DNA from: Thiocystis violascens
Lineage (GTDB): Bacteria; Pseudomonadota; Gammaproteobacteria; Chromatiales; Chromatiaceae
Direction: 5' to 3'
DNA length: 33,434 bases
Assembly (NCBI GenBank): GCA_020721065.1
Contig: DYNM01000028.1
Coordinates: 1-33,434, forward strand
Both the position numbers and the translations under genes were made by a program. Numbering within the stretch: position 1 is the first letter of the stretch; every line of letters begins with the position of its first letter. Shown one piece after another: positions 17,654 through 27,300 of this stretch. The notes beneath the pieces are model-generated. The model was not told where the DNA came from. It did not search any database and saw only the letters and a program-made list of their open reading frames with translations.

Positions 17654-19517
17654 AGATTCCACTCCCGCTGCGCCAGCGGCGAGCGCCAGCACCCCGCAAG
17701 GTGCGAGCAGCTCGCCGCGCCGTTCTCGCACCAATCCGCCGCGCCGTGATCGCGCCACGCCGCCACCACTGGCAAAACCCAACTTCCAACTGCGGCGTCA
17801 ATTACTGGTGGGCGCGTTATCCACCGCGTTTGTGCTGCTGTGCGGCGCGGTGTTTTATCGACAAGTGATTGAAACCGAGTTTCTGCAAACCCAAGGCGAA
17901 CGGCGTTATCTGCGCGTGGCGGAAATCGCAGCGCGGCGCGGCGTGATCATGGATCGCAACGGTGAACCGTTGGCAGTCAGCACTCCGGTGGAGACGGTGT
18001 GGGCTGACCCGCGCAAATTGATCACGCAGCCGACGCTGATCCCGGCCTTGGCGCAGGCGTTGGGATTCAAGGCGGATGAACTGCGGGAAAAAATTGAGAT
18101 CAATCGCACACGCGGTTTTTTATATCTCAAGCGCCGCGTGAGCTTTGATGAGGCGGCTGCCGTCCACGCGCTCATCAAACAGCACAAGCTCGAAGGCGTG
18201 GCGTTTGAAACCGAATATCGGCGCTTTTATCCGGGCGCAGAGGTGTTCAGTCACCTGATTGGCTTCACCAACATTGAAGATCGCGGGCAAGAAGGGCTGG
18301 AGCTGGCGTATGACCATCATTTGAAAGCAGAACCCGGTTTGCGGCGCGTGCTGCACGACGGACGCCAGCGCATCGTGCAGGAAATTGAGCAAATTCGACC
18401 GCCGCGTCAGGGCAAGGATTTGGTGCTGAGTTTGGATCGGCGGCTGCAATTTCTCGCTTACCGCGAGCTGATGGAGGCGGTGAAAAAGCATCAAGCCAAA
18501 AGTGGCACGGTCGTGGTGTTGGATGTCAACACTGGCGAGGTGTTGGCGATGGTCAATCAGCCCGGCTACAACCCGAATGTCGAAACGGAGCGCGGCGGCA
18601 GCGGCGAACGCCGGCGCAATCGGGCGCTGACGGATGTGATGGAACCCGGCTCAACGGCAAAACCATTTGTGGTCGCGGCAGCGTTGGAACGCGGTTTGAT
18701 CGCGCCGACCACGCGCTTTAGCACTGGCTCCGGCACGCTCAAAATCGGCAGCAATGTCGTCCGCGATGTGCATAACTACGGCAATCTGGATGTCACTGGA
18801 ATCATTACGAAATCCAGCAATGTCGGCTCGGTGAAGATCGCGCAAAAAATGGATTACGCCACGCTGTGGGGGCTGTATGACCAGCTCGGATTTGGGCACG
18901 TCACCGGCGTAGGTTTTCCCGGCGAGAGCAGCGGGCGCTTGCGTCACTATTCGCGCTGGCGTCCGTTTGAACACGCCACGATGTCGTTTGGTTACAGCTT
19001 TTCCGTCACGGCGCTGCAACTCGCGCAAGCGTATGGCGTGTTGGCGGCGGATGGCGTCAAGCATCCGGTGACGTTGGTGAAATATGAGCCGGGCAAAACG
19101 GCGCTAAAACGGAAATCGGTGCGGATTTTGAGCGCCGATACCACGCGCAAATTGCGGGCGATGATGGAAACGGTGGTGTCGGAACAGGGCACTGCGATCA
19201 AAGCCAAGATCGCTGGCTATCGCGTGGGCGGTAAAACCGGCACGGCGAAAAAGGCGGGGCCAAAAGGATATGGCAGCAAACGCTATCAATCGGTGTTTGC
19301 GGGTTTTGTGCCCGCTGGCAAGCCGCGTTTGGTGATGGTGGTGATGATCGACGAGCCGGGCGGCAAGGAATACTACGGCGGTTTGGTGGCGGCACCGGTG
19401 TTTCAAAAAGTGATGGAAGGCGCGTTGCGGTTATTTAACGTCCCGCCCGATGACCCGCAGCCGTCGATGTTGCTGGCGCATCAAGGCGAGGAACAAGCGG
19501 AGGAGGCACGAAGATGA
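17643..19517 (+). CDS. ftsI: Septal peptidoglycan transpeptidase FtsI (PBP3)
   Basis: Class B penicillin-binding protein that crosslinks septal peptidoglycan with FtsW. 624 residues from the ATG at 17643 (GAGG nine bases upstream). The cytoplasmic tail is long, about 50 residues rich in P, A, S and R, against roughly 20 in E. coli. It is followed by one membrane helix (about 51-72). The dimerisation domain begins at RRGVIMDRNGEPLA. The transpeptidase motifs are STAK (Ser337, Lys340), SSN (391-393) and KTGT (531-534), all intact. murE, the usual next gene, is missing; instead an OmpA-domain gene overlaps the ftsI stop by four bases. Confidence 0.97.
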   Translation: MTVEDSTPAAPAASASTPQGASSSPRRSRTNPPRRDRATPPPLAKPNFQLRRQLLVGALSTAFVLLCGAVFYRQVIETEFLQTQGERRYLRVAEIAARRGVIMDRNGEPLAVSTPVETVWADPRKLITQPTLIPALAQALGFKADELREKIEINRTRGFLYLKRRVSFDEAAAVHALIKQHKLEGVAFETEYRRFYPGAEVFSHLIGFTNIEDRGQEGLELAYDHHLKAEPGLRRVLHDGRQRIVQEIEQIRPPRQGKDLVLSLDRRLQFLAYRELMEAVKKHQAKSGTVVVLDVNTGEVLAMVNQPGYNPNVETERGGSGERRRNRALTDVMEPGSTAKPFVVAAALERGLIAPTTRFSTGSGTLKIGSNVVRDVHNYGNLDVTGIITKSSNVGSVKIAQKMDYATLWGLYDQLGFGHVTGVGFPGESSGRLRHYSRWRPFEHATMSFGYSFSVTALQLAQAYGVLAADGVKHPVTLVKYEPGKTALKRKSVRILSADTTRKLRAMMETVVSEQGTAIKAKIAGYRVGGKTGTAKKAGPKGYGSKRYQSVFAGFVPAGKPRLVMVVMIDEPGGKEYYGGLVAAPVFQKVMEGALRLFNVPPDDPQPSMLLAHQGEEQAEEARR

Positions 19518-20233
19518 GTAATAAAAACAAGCATTTGATTCAGATCGCACTGCTGCTGGCGCTCGGCAGCGCAGCGGTATCTGCTGAGGAATATATGAAG
19601 CGCGGTGCCAGCGTTGACGATTATGAGCAGGCGCTCAATCGTGTGATGGAGCGCAAACGCGGTTTGGTGACGGGGCGGGAGTTGCAAACTCCGACAGAAA
19701 AACCAGCGGCTGCGCCAGCGCGGAAAGCGACCGCTGCGCCCACTCCGCACCACAAAGCAGATGCGCCAGCCCCGGCACCGCGTCCGCGCAAAGTCGTTGA
19801 TCCTGATGAAAACGTGCGACCTGCTGCGCCCAAACCGCGCCGCCAGCCCGTGCCAGATGTTTACGCGCCCCGCGCCAGCGAGCGGGCGGATACTTCTGAT
19901 GGCGTGTCGATTTATTTTGGCTACAACTCGGCGCGACTGACCAAGGATGCGATGACCGAGCTGGGAAAACTCGGTAAAGCGTTGACTTCACCGCAATTTG
20001 AGGGGATGTCGTGGCTGGTCGAAGGCCACAGCGATGATGCCGGCTCTGCCGCCTACAATCAGGAATTGTCAGAACAGCGGGCGCAAGCGGCGCAGCGTTA
20101 TCTGGTTGAATCCACTGGCATTGCGCCGGAGCGTTTGAACGCCGTCGGCAAGGGCGAGAGCGAACCGTTTGATCGTGACAATCCCCGCGCCAGCGTCAAT
20201 CGGCGGGTGCGGCTGCGCCCCAGCGGTGGCTAA
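19514..20233 (+). CDS. Periplasmic OmpA-domain peptidoglycan-binding protein coupled to ftsI
   Basis: 239 residues. It starts with a Sec signal peptide (HLIQIALLLALGSAAVSA) without a lipobox, then a short helical segment (DDYEQALNRVMERKRG). A long low-complexity linker rich in P, A, K and R follows (about 60-125). The C-terminal OmpA domain (about 130-237) contains IYFGYNSARLTKDA, LVEGHSDDAGSAAYNQELSEQRAQAA and a final NRRVRL. The aspartate and arginine positions that hold diaminopimelate in OmpA-like domains are present. There is no beta-barrel. Its ATG overlaps the ftsI stop, so it should be made together with FtsI; a septal wall-binding role is inferred. The stop is nine bases from that of the convergent CHAT gene. 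Confidence 0.9.
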   Translation: MSNKNKHLIQIALLLALGSAAVSAEEYMKRGASVDDYEQALNRVMERKRGLVTGRELQTPTEKPAAAPARKATAAPTPHHKADAPAPAPRPRKVVDPDENVRPAAPKPRRQPVPDVYAPRASERADTSDGVSIYFGYNSARLTKDAMTELGKLGKALTSPQFEGMSWLVEGHSDDAGSAAYNQELSEQRAQAAQRYLVESTGIAPERLNAVGKGESEPFDRDNPRASVNRRVRLRPSGG

Positions 20234-20242
20234 TGCGCTGTA

Positions 20243-22723
20243 TTACAACCAATTGCCGACCAGAATAAATGCCGCCCAATCATTCGGTTGGCGGTACTGG
20301 TCGCTGGCAAGCAACGCCTTTTGCGCCGCTTGCAACGCCCGTCCTTTCGTCATGCCCGGCTGCTTGAGCTGCTCATAAAACTGCTGCATTAACAACTGCG
20401 TCGCCGCATCGCCGACCGGCCACAGCGAACCCAGCGCACTTCGCGCTCCCGATTGCAGCGCCACGCCGCTCAACCCCAGCGGCGTGCGATCATCGCCTTC
20501 CGCCGTTTGGCAGGCGCTCAACACCAACAATTCAATCGGGCGCTGCGCGAATTCCTTGGGTTTCAAGATCGTTGCCAGCGTTTTCATGTCGAGCTTGCGG
20601 TCGTAAGTGACGATGAAATTGTCCTCCGGCGGCCCCTGAAATAGCCCATGCGACGCGATATGCACCACGCGATACGGCTGTCCGCCCACCTCCGCGACAA
20701 AACGTTTCAGCAAAAACTCCTGATCGCGCAGCGTATGCGCCGATAGCCGCGCCGATAACTGCTTGATTTCTTCCGCAACGCCGGGCAGCGCCAGCGCCTC
20801 AATTTTCTCCGCTTGCGCCGCTCGCAACGGTTCAGCGGTCAATTGCTGCGCGGAGGCTGAAACGCCGCGAGTGCCGCGTTGTCCACCGCGTCCGCGATTT
20901 TGTTGCACCAGCGCATTTACCCACCACGCCGGCAATTCATCCACCACCGGACCCGGTCGGCTCAACCCTGCCAGCAACGTCGTCAAATCGGCGTGAGCGG
21001 TGTCATCTGGTGGCAGCAATTTCAAGCCCGGCACGGTCGCAACCGCATAATTTTCAACGAGATAGCGCCCATCGCTGGCGCGTAACGCTGCGAGTGGCAC
21101 CGCCCGCAGCGGACCATCCGGCACGAACACCAGCGTCTCAACCCGCTGTTCCGTCAGCCACGGCACAATCGGCGCAATCAGCCACTCGTACAGTTGCGCG
21201 GATTCAGCCTCCGCCGGTTTGTCGTAACGCAATTTGAGCGCCAAAATCTCGGCAACCATTTGAATTTGCTCACGAGATACCGGCGCAGTCGTGCGATAAA
21301 ACCGCTCGCCGATGCTCACCAGCAATTCCACCCGCTCCGCAAAGATGACCGGATAAAACACGGCGGATCGTGCTGCCAACGCGCCGATGTCCTCACGCAG
21401 CGGCAAGATGCAGGCGTCGCGGAAATAGTCCCGCAATTCATCGAGTTTGACCTGTTCCACCGTGTCGCGGGCTTCGCGCAGCAGCGGTTGTGCCGCGTCG
21501 CCGCGCTGCGCTGCTTCCTGAAACAGCAAATCGGCGAGACCAAGATAGAGCGGCGCGAGCGTCTCGCGGAAGGATGAGCGCCCTTCGGCGTATTCGACCG
21601 GAATATCCAAACGGATGTGCTGCAAATGCGCGACGGCGCGGCGATATGCGGCAATCGCTCGCGGCCGCTCACCGGCATCGCGCAGCCATTGCCCCAATTG
21701 CCATTCCCATTGATAGCGCAGGTCATACGCCTCCAGCGGCGCATACCGCAGCGCCTGCGCGATTAAATCCTGCGCTTCATCAGATTGACCCGACGCGGCA
21801 GTCAAGCTGCTCAACTGCGCGAGTGCCTGCGCGTGAAGTCGCGCCAAACCAGCGCCAGCCGCGATCTGTTCTGCCTCCAGCAAGCTCTCACGCGCCAAAC
21901 CGCTGCCGGCTTCTCGCGCCCGCGCTGCCAGCGCCAGCAACAATTCCGCTCGTTCTGCGGCAATGGTGATCTGCTGCGTCGCAGCATGAGCGGTCTGTAA
22001 TTCACGCTGCGCCTGCGCGGAATTCCCCGCCACTCGTGCCAAATTGATGGAGATGCTGGCGATCAATCCCGCATCGTTGGCAGCGCGAGCTTGGGCGAGC
22101 GCCTCTCGGTAAATGGAGCTGGCTGCGGGTTGATGTTGTTGTTCTAACAAGACATTGCCCAAGCTGTTGGCGGCAGTGGCAATCAACGTCGGATCAGCGA
22201 GTTCACGCGCTTGCTTCAGCGCATCGCGCAAGTGGGTTTCAGCGCGAGCGAATTGGCGTTGCTGGGCATAAAGCAAACCGAGTGCGGTCGTGGCGGTGGC
22301 GTGTAACGTTGAAAATCCCAACTGCCCGATCTCAAATCCCCCCAACCCCCCTTTTTCAAAGGGGGGCTTTTCCTCCCCCTTTAGCAAAGGGGGCTGGGGG
22401 GATTTATCAACGGGGGGCTTTTCTTTCTCCCCCCTTTGGAAAAGGGGGGGCGGGGGGGATTTAAGCACCGTCATCAAATCCGCTTCCGCGTCGGCATAAC
22501 GCCCCAGCATCCGATAGGTTTCAGCGCGACGAATCCGCGCCTCAATGACGGCAGCGGCTGGCGCAGAATGCTGCGCGATGGTGGCGCTCCACGCGGCAAG
22601 CGCAGTCGCTTGTTCACGGCTGGCTGGCGCAGCGACTGGGCGTTGACAGGTTGCCGCTGGCGCGAGTGGTGCGGTCAGCAACGCGGCGGTCAAGGTGAGT
22701 GTGTGCAGGAGTCGGATGTGCAT
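20243..22723 (-). CDS. Exported TPR-CHAT domain protein, putative cysteine protease
   Basis: 826 residues from the ATG at 22721-22723 (GGAGG seven bases upstream). An N-terminal Sec signal peptide (LLHTLTLTAALLTAPLAPAA) puts it in the periplasm or beyond. Residues about 65-420 are TPR helices (RAETYRMLGRYADAEADL; YAQQRQFARAETHLRDALK; later repeats). The C-terminal CHAT domain (about 520-826) is a caspase-like fold with a His in VVHIASHG (His692) and a Cys in LLVLSACQTAEGD (Cys738), so the catalytic dyad is intact. A 44-residue in-frame insertion (88-131), made of palindromic C/G-tract DNA, splits the TPR region. It is the last gene of the tpsA-tpsB operon, 14 bases after tpsB. Processing of TpsA is a plausible role but is inferred. 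Confidence 0.9.
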   Translation of the reverse strand: MHIRLLHTLTLTAALLTAPLAPAATCQRPVAAPASREQATALAAWSATIAQHSAPAAAVIEARIRRAETYRMLGRYADAEADLMTVLKSPPPPLFQRGEKEKPPVDKSPQPPLLKGEEKPPFEKGGLGGFEIGQLGFSTLHATATTALGLLYAQQRQFARAETHLRDALKQARELADPTLIATAANSLGNVLLEQQHQPAASSIYREALAQARAANDAGLIASISINLARVAGNSAQAQRELQTAHAATQQITIAAERAELLLALAARAREAGSGLARESLLEAEQIAAGAGLARLHAQALAQLSSLTAASGQSDEAQDLIAQALRYAPLEAYDLRYQWEWQLGQWLRDAGERPRAIAAYRRAVAHLQHIRLDIPVEYAEGRSSFRETLAPLYLGLADLLFQEAAQRGDAAQPLLREARDTVEQVKLDELRDYFRDACILPLREDIGALAARSAVFYPVIFAERVELLVSIGERFYRTTAPVSREQIQMVAEILALKLRYDKPAEAESAQLYEWLIAPIVPWLTEQRVETLVFVPDGPLRAVPLAALRASDGRYLVENYAVATVPGLKLLPPDDTAHADLTTLLAGLSRPGPVVDELPAWWVNALVQQNRGRGGQRGTRGVSASAQQLTAEPLRAAQAEKIEALALPGVAEEIKQLSARLSAHTLRDQEFLLKRFVAEVGGQPYRVVHIASHGLFQGPPEDNFIVTYDRKLDMKTLATILKPKEFAQRPIELLVLSACQTAEGDDRTPLGLSGVALQSGARSALGSLWPVGDAATQLLMQQFYEQLKQPGMTKGRALQAAQKALLASDQYRQPNDWAAFILVGNWL
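22335..22462. repeat. Cluster of three C/G-tract palindromic repeats within the CHAT gene
   Basis: Three adjacent units, each a C-run, a short T/A-rich centre and a G-run, plus AAATCC ends. The outer units are CCCCCCTTTTTCAAAGGGGGG (from about 22346) and CCCCCCTTTGGAAAAGGGGG (from about 22429); a middle unit CCCCCTTTAGCAAAGGGGG lies near 22375. On the CHAT coding strand they are in frame, encoding proline/glycine-rich PPLFQRGEK, PPLLKGEE and PPFEKGGLGG. The unit at 22424-22462 matches the one in murD nearly base for base. Confidence 0.93.
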
Positions 22724-22737
22724 CGTGTCGCCTCCGC

Positions 22738-24327
22738 TCAAAAATCGACCTGAACCATGAAATGAACGCCTTCATCCTGCCAGTCGTGCTCTTTCTCCGG
22801 CGGCGGATCATTGAGCGCATGACCAACATACAGCTCCGCTTGCAGCCGTTTCTCAATCGTCCACACCGCGCCCACGCCGATTGACCACAGATCGCCGTCG
22901 CGTTCTGAATAATGACCGTGATCCCACGCATTGCCGACATCGGTAAAGACTGCGAGTTGCAGCAGTTGTTTAGCCGCAAAAAACTTCACGCCTTCCCAAA
23001 CGGGATGCCGCACTTCCAGCGACGCGGTGTAGCCGTTATCGCCAACCAGTTGGTTTTCCCGATAACCGCGCACCGAGCCGGCACCGCCAAGCGAAAATTG
23101 TTCCAGTGCCAGCAGCCGTTCACCCGCCAATTGCAGACTGCCGCGCACGATCATTTGTGTCCCGTGCTGGCTCAATTGCCGGACGTATTGCCCTTGACCA
23201 AGCCAAGCGATAAAGCGGCTGTCGGGCGTGTTGCCAGCGTGAATCGTGGCATCCAGCGCGTCCATCCCGTAGCTGAACACCGAGCGCAGCGCAAACGCCT
23301 GTTGCGTCAAGCGCCGCGAATACTCCTGAGACAGCCGCAGCGCGGTGACTTGGCTTGCGCCGTTGACCACGCCTTCCGAAAACGAAAAGGGCTCGCCGAG
23401 CAGATGCGTGGTGTTCTCGGCGTGACTGAGCTGCGCCCCGAGCCGCAAAGTGCTTTGCAACGTGTGCCAGAGTGGATGCGACACCTCCACCATCAGCCGC
23501 TCGGTTTCGCTATCAATCGCCAAATCCGCCAGCGGTTCCTCAATCAACGACGCATCGTTGCGCTCATAACGCAGCGCCAACCGCGTGTCTCGCGCCGTCA
23601 GCGGCAGCGACCAACCGATGCTGCCCTCGCGCCCGTCGCCTTCGTCACCATGCCCGAGATTGAGATCAAGCGCGTCGCCGAAGCCGGTCACATTGCGCAC
23701 CGTGCCGGTGAGATAAGCGCGTTCTGCGCCGGTGCTGGGCGGGCGATGGTTATCGGTGCGCAGCGCCACATCCCACGCTCGGGCGCGAGTGACGGCGAGA
23801 TCAAGCACGGCGCTGGCTGGCGCGGCACCCGGCAGCAGCGTTCCTTTCAATTGGGCAATGAGCGGGTCTTGCAGCAGCAGTTGGAAATGGTCTTGTAATT
23901 TCAAGCGGTTGAACGGCGCAGTCGGATCGGGCTGGAGCCGCTTGGTGAGATAAGACGAGCGCAATCGCTCCTGTCCGCTGACGCGAATCTCGGTGAGTTG
24001 TCCGGGGATGATCTGGAAAATCAGCACGCCGTCCGTCAGGGTTTGATTGGGTTTGATCACGACGCCGCTGTTGATAAAACCTTGATCGACATAGTGTTTC
24101 GTCAAGCGATACCGCAGCTCTTCAACATCCGCCAGCGTCATCCGTTGACCGATGGCTGGCGCGACGATGGCGTTCAGTTCGGTTTGCGGCAGCGACGCGC
24201 CACCCTCGAATTGGACGCGGTTGAGGACAAAACCGGCAGCAGTTGCATCTGGATTTTCCACTGCCCCGCTGGTCATCAACGGCAACCACAGCAACGCCAA
24301 CCACATGAAAGATAAACGTTTGTTCAT
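22738..24327 (-). CDS. Two-partner secretion outer-membrane transporter (TpsB/ShlB family)
   Basis: 529 residues from ATG 24325-24327. A signal peptide (LSFMWLALLWLPLMTSGA) is followed by a POTRA-type region (FVLNRVQFEGGASLPQTELNAIV, YVDQGFINSGVVI). The second POTRA segment has the LIFQIIPGQLTEIRVSG stretch. A 16-strand Omp85-type barrel follows, with the conserved VRGY (419-422) in the substrate loop and a terminal aromatic residue (VQVDF) for BAM recognition. TpsB proteins move a partner TpsA across the outer membrane. tpsA ends 28 bases upstream and the CHAT gene starts 14 bases downstream, giving one transcript. Confidence 0.95.
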   Translation of the reverse strand: MNKRLSFMWLALLWLPLMTSGAVENPDATAAGFVLNRVQFEGGASLPQTELNAIVAPAIGQRMTLADVEELRYRLTKHYVDQGFINSGVVIKPNQTLTDGVLIFQIIPGQLTEIRVSGQERLRSSYLTKRLQPDPTAPFNRLKLQDHFQLLLQDPLIAQLKGTLLPGAAPASAVLDLAVTRARAWDVALRTDNHRPPSTGAERAYLTGTVRNVTGFGDALDLNLGHGDEGDGREGSIGWSLPLTARDTRLALRYERNDASLIEEPLADLAIDSETERLMVEVSHPLWHTLQSTLRLGAQLSHAENTTHLLGEPFSFSEGVVNGASQVTALRLSQEYSRRLTQQAFALRSVFSYGMDALDATIHAGNTPDSRFIAWLGQGQYVRQLSQHGTQMIVRGSLQLAGERLLALEQFSLGGAGSVRGYRENQLVGDNGYTASLEVRHPVWEGVKFFAAKQLLQLAVFTDVGNAWDHGHYSERDGDLWSIGVGAVWTIEKRLQAELYVGHALNDPPPEKEHDWQDEGVHFMVQVDF

Positions 24328-24355
24328 TAACGTGATCCTCACAGCAAAGGGCGGA

Positions 24356-27300
24356 TTATTCGGTGGTTTGGTTCAAAATCCGATCCAGTCGTGCCCCGCC
24401 CAGCGAGACGGCAACTGGGGCGCTGGGATCGGCAGGAACGCCGCCGTTGCCGCGATCAATCAGCGAGCTGGCGAGCGGCCCATTCAAAGTCTGGCAAATA
24501 TCGGCAAATAAATCATCAAGATCGCCAAACGGCGCAGCCGGCAGCGCGATGCTTGCGCTGATGTCCAGATTGAGCGCGAGAATGTTGATATTGCCCTGTT
24601 CACCGCCGGGCGCTGCGGCTTGAATGATGTTGCGCTCACGATTAGGAATAAAAATTTGGCGTTCTAATTGACCAATGTCGAGTTGATGATAACTGGTCAT
24701 TAACGTGAGTGAATTGATGCGAATATCGCCACCTTTTGCGCCAGTGCCGCCGGTATTGGCTTGAATAAAACCGCCTTCGAGAATGAGATATTGAGGATTC
24801 AAACGAATATCACCGCCGTTGCTGGTATTCGCAGAAGTGGTGATTTGACTATTGCGCATCCATAAATAACCGCCATCAATTTGAATGGCGCTGGCAGGAA
24901 CGTTGCTGCTGCTTTCGGAAGTAATGAAGCTGTTATCTAATTCGAGTTGGTTGGCGGTGACGTGAATGAAACCGTCGGCGCGAGCAGTAGATGGATCGGG
25001 TAGGTTTTGCAGCGCGGCGATACTAATTTGTGCGCCGTTGTTAATGGTTAATTCATTAGCAATAACGTTGATATTACCGACATTGCCGGTTGCTGATTCG
25101 AGAGCACGACTAGAAATTAGGCTATTCGTGCCCTCAAGCAGCAGATCACCAGCATGAACAGTGACAGTTCCCGCATCGCCAACCGCCCACGCATTCGTTG
25201 AAATCGCAGCGGCATTGCGCACTTCTAATAGACCGTCAATGTTTAGCGTAACAGTTCCGGCATTGCCGGTTGAAGTGGAATAAGCATCGCTATAAATCGT
25301 GGTGATTGGTTCAATAATACCGCCGCCATTGAATTGCGCTGCGTTGGCGGTAATGAAAACATTTCCAGCGTGGCCGCCGCCCCAAGTGCTGGTTGATACT
25401 TTTGCTCCATTTAATAAGTTCAACACACCAGCAACAGTGAGATTCACAGCGCCAGCGTTTCCGCTTGAATGTTTATTTGCTTGGCTGTAAATCCCCGCAT
25501 TATCAAGAAACACTTCTCCGGCTTGCACCGTCATTGTTCCTGCATTGCCGATTGCTGAAGTGCTGCTAGAAATTTCCGCTCCATTGCGTATGTCCAGCAA
25601 TCCATTAACGGTTAAACTTAAATCACCTGCATTGCCAGTTGAACCAGAATTTGCATCGCTCGCAATTGCGGTGAATTGCGCAGACAATCCACCATCAAGA
25701 CGCAAACGACCAGTTTGCACAGTAACGCTTCCGGCATTTCCCGTTGCCCAAGTATCGCTAGAAATAATTGCTCCATTGCGTATTTCTAGCAAATCGGCAA
25801 CAGTCAGAGTAATTGCACCAGCATGACCACTTGAATTTTCATTTGCATTGCTGGCGATTCCCGTAAATTGATCGGCAAAGCCACCATCATCAAGATGTAA
25901 TTCATTGGCTTGCACCATGATTTTTCCTGCATGACCGGTTGCAAAAGTATTGCTGAGAATCTGCGCCCCGTTAAGTATTTCTAGCAAGCCGTCAATAATC
26001 AAAGTGACATCTCCGGCATGACCAGTTGAATTGGGTTTTGCATCGCTCGCAATTTTCGTAACCTGATCAACAAGCCCACCATCATCAAGACGCAATGCCC
26101 CGGCTTGTATTGTCACCGCTCCGGCATTTCCCATTGCAAAAGTATCGCTAGAAATTACCGCTCCATTCAGCATTTCTAATAAGCCAGCAACAGTCAGGTG
26201 AATCGCTCCGGCATTTCCGCTTAAACCTGTTTGATATGCGGCGCTTGTAATTCCTGTAAACCAATTGGTGAATCCTTGACTATCAAGACGTAATTCCCCG
26301 GCTTGTATCGTCACCATTCCGGCATCACCCATTGCAAAAGTGCTGCTGGAAATAACCGCGCCATTGCGCACTTCCAATAGCCCGTCAATTGTTAACGTTA
26401 CGGCTCCGGCATTACCGGTTGCATTGGGATATGCCGTGCTGTCAATTCCCGTCACTTGCTCGGTTAATCCGCCACCATCAAGACGTAACGCGCCCGCTCG
26501 CACCGTCACCGCTCCCGCCGCGCCAGCAGAAGTGCGGCTAGAAATATCCGCGCCATTGAGCACCTCCAGCAGTCCGTCAACGCTCAGGTTTACTGCGCCA
26601 GCATTGCCGGTTGAACTCGATTTGACGTTACTTGCGATTTCCGTCACCTGACCGGTCAACCCGCCATCAACCCGCACTGCGCCGGCCTGCACCGTCACCA
26701 TTCCGGCCGCGCCCGCTGCCCAAGTGTTGCTGGAAATCACCGCGCCATTGACCACTTCCAGCAGACCGGCACTGGTCAGGTTGATAGCGCCAGCATTGCC
26801 GGTTGAACCAACATTGGCATCGCTCCAGATGCCGGTGAATTGCTCGGCGTTGCCGTCATTATCCAGACGCATCGCGCCAGCCTGCACCGTCACCGTTCCC
26901 GCCGCGCCGGTTGCCCAAGTGCTGCCAGAAATCTGCGCCCCCTGACGCAGCGCCAATAACCCGTCAACGGTCAAATTGATGGCTCCGGCATTGCCTTCAG
27001 CCCACGCCACGCTTTGAATCAGTGAATTATTTTCGAGATTCACCGCTCCCGTCACCGCGACCGCCACGCCACCAGCATTGCCGATGGCAGCCGCAGATGG
27101 CAGCGCGGCATGGCGATAGCTATCGCTGAAAATGAGCGCGGCGTTCATCCGCAACTCTCCCGCCCGAACCTTGACGCTGCCGCCCTTGCCGGGCGCGACG
27201 GTATCGGCAAAAAGCCAGCTTTGATTGAGCTGCAACGCTTCGGCAATGGCAACATCAATTCCACCAATCGAATTAGTTTTGCTCTGATTTTCAGTAATCA

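Noticed and set aside
22335..22462. C/G-tract palindromes as transcription terminators
   Set aside because: They lie inside an open coding frame with no U-tract after the G-run, and the arms have almost no loop; a dispersed repeat explains them better.
22650..22723. Possible lipoprotein signal in the CHAT protein (Cys at residue 26)
   Set aside because: The residues before the Cys are PAAT; Thr at -1 does not fit the lipobox, so a normal signal-peptidase I site is more likely.
22912..23898. Long plus-strand open frame (328 codons) opposite tpsB
   Set aside because: It is a shadow of tpsB; the translation is R/Q/A-rich with no recognisable motif, while the opposite strand encodes a complete TpsB.
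24640..26995. Regular repeats that might suggest a CRISPR array
   Set aside because: The period is about 220 bases and it is coding, with divergent units in an adhesin; there are no short identical repeats with unique spacers.
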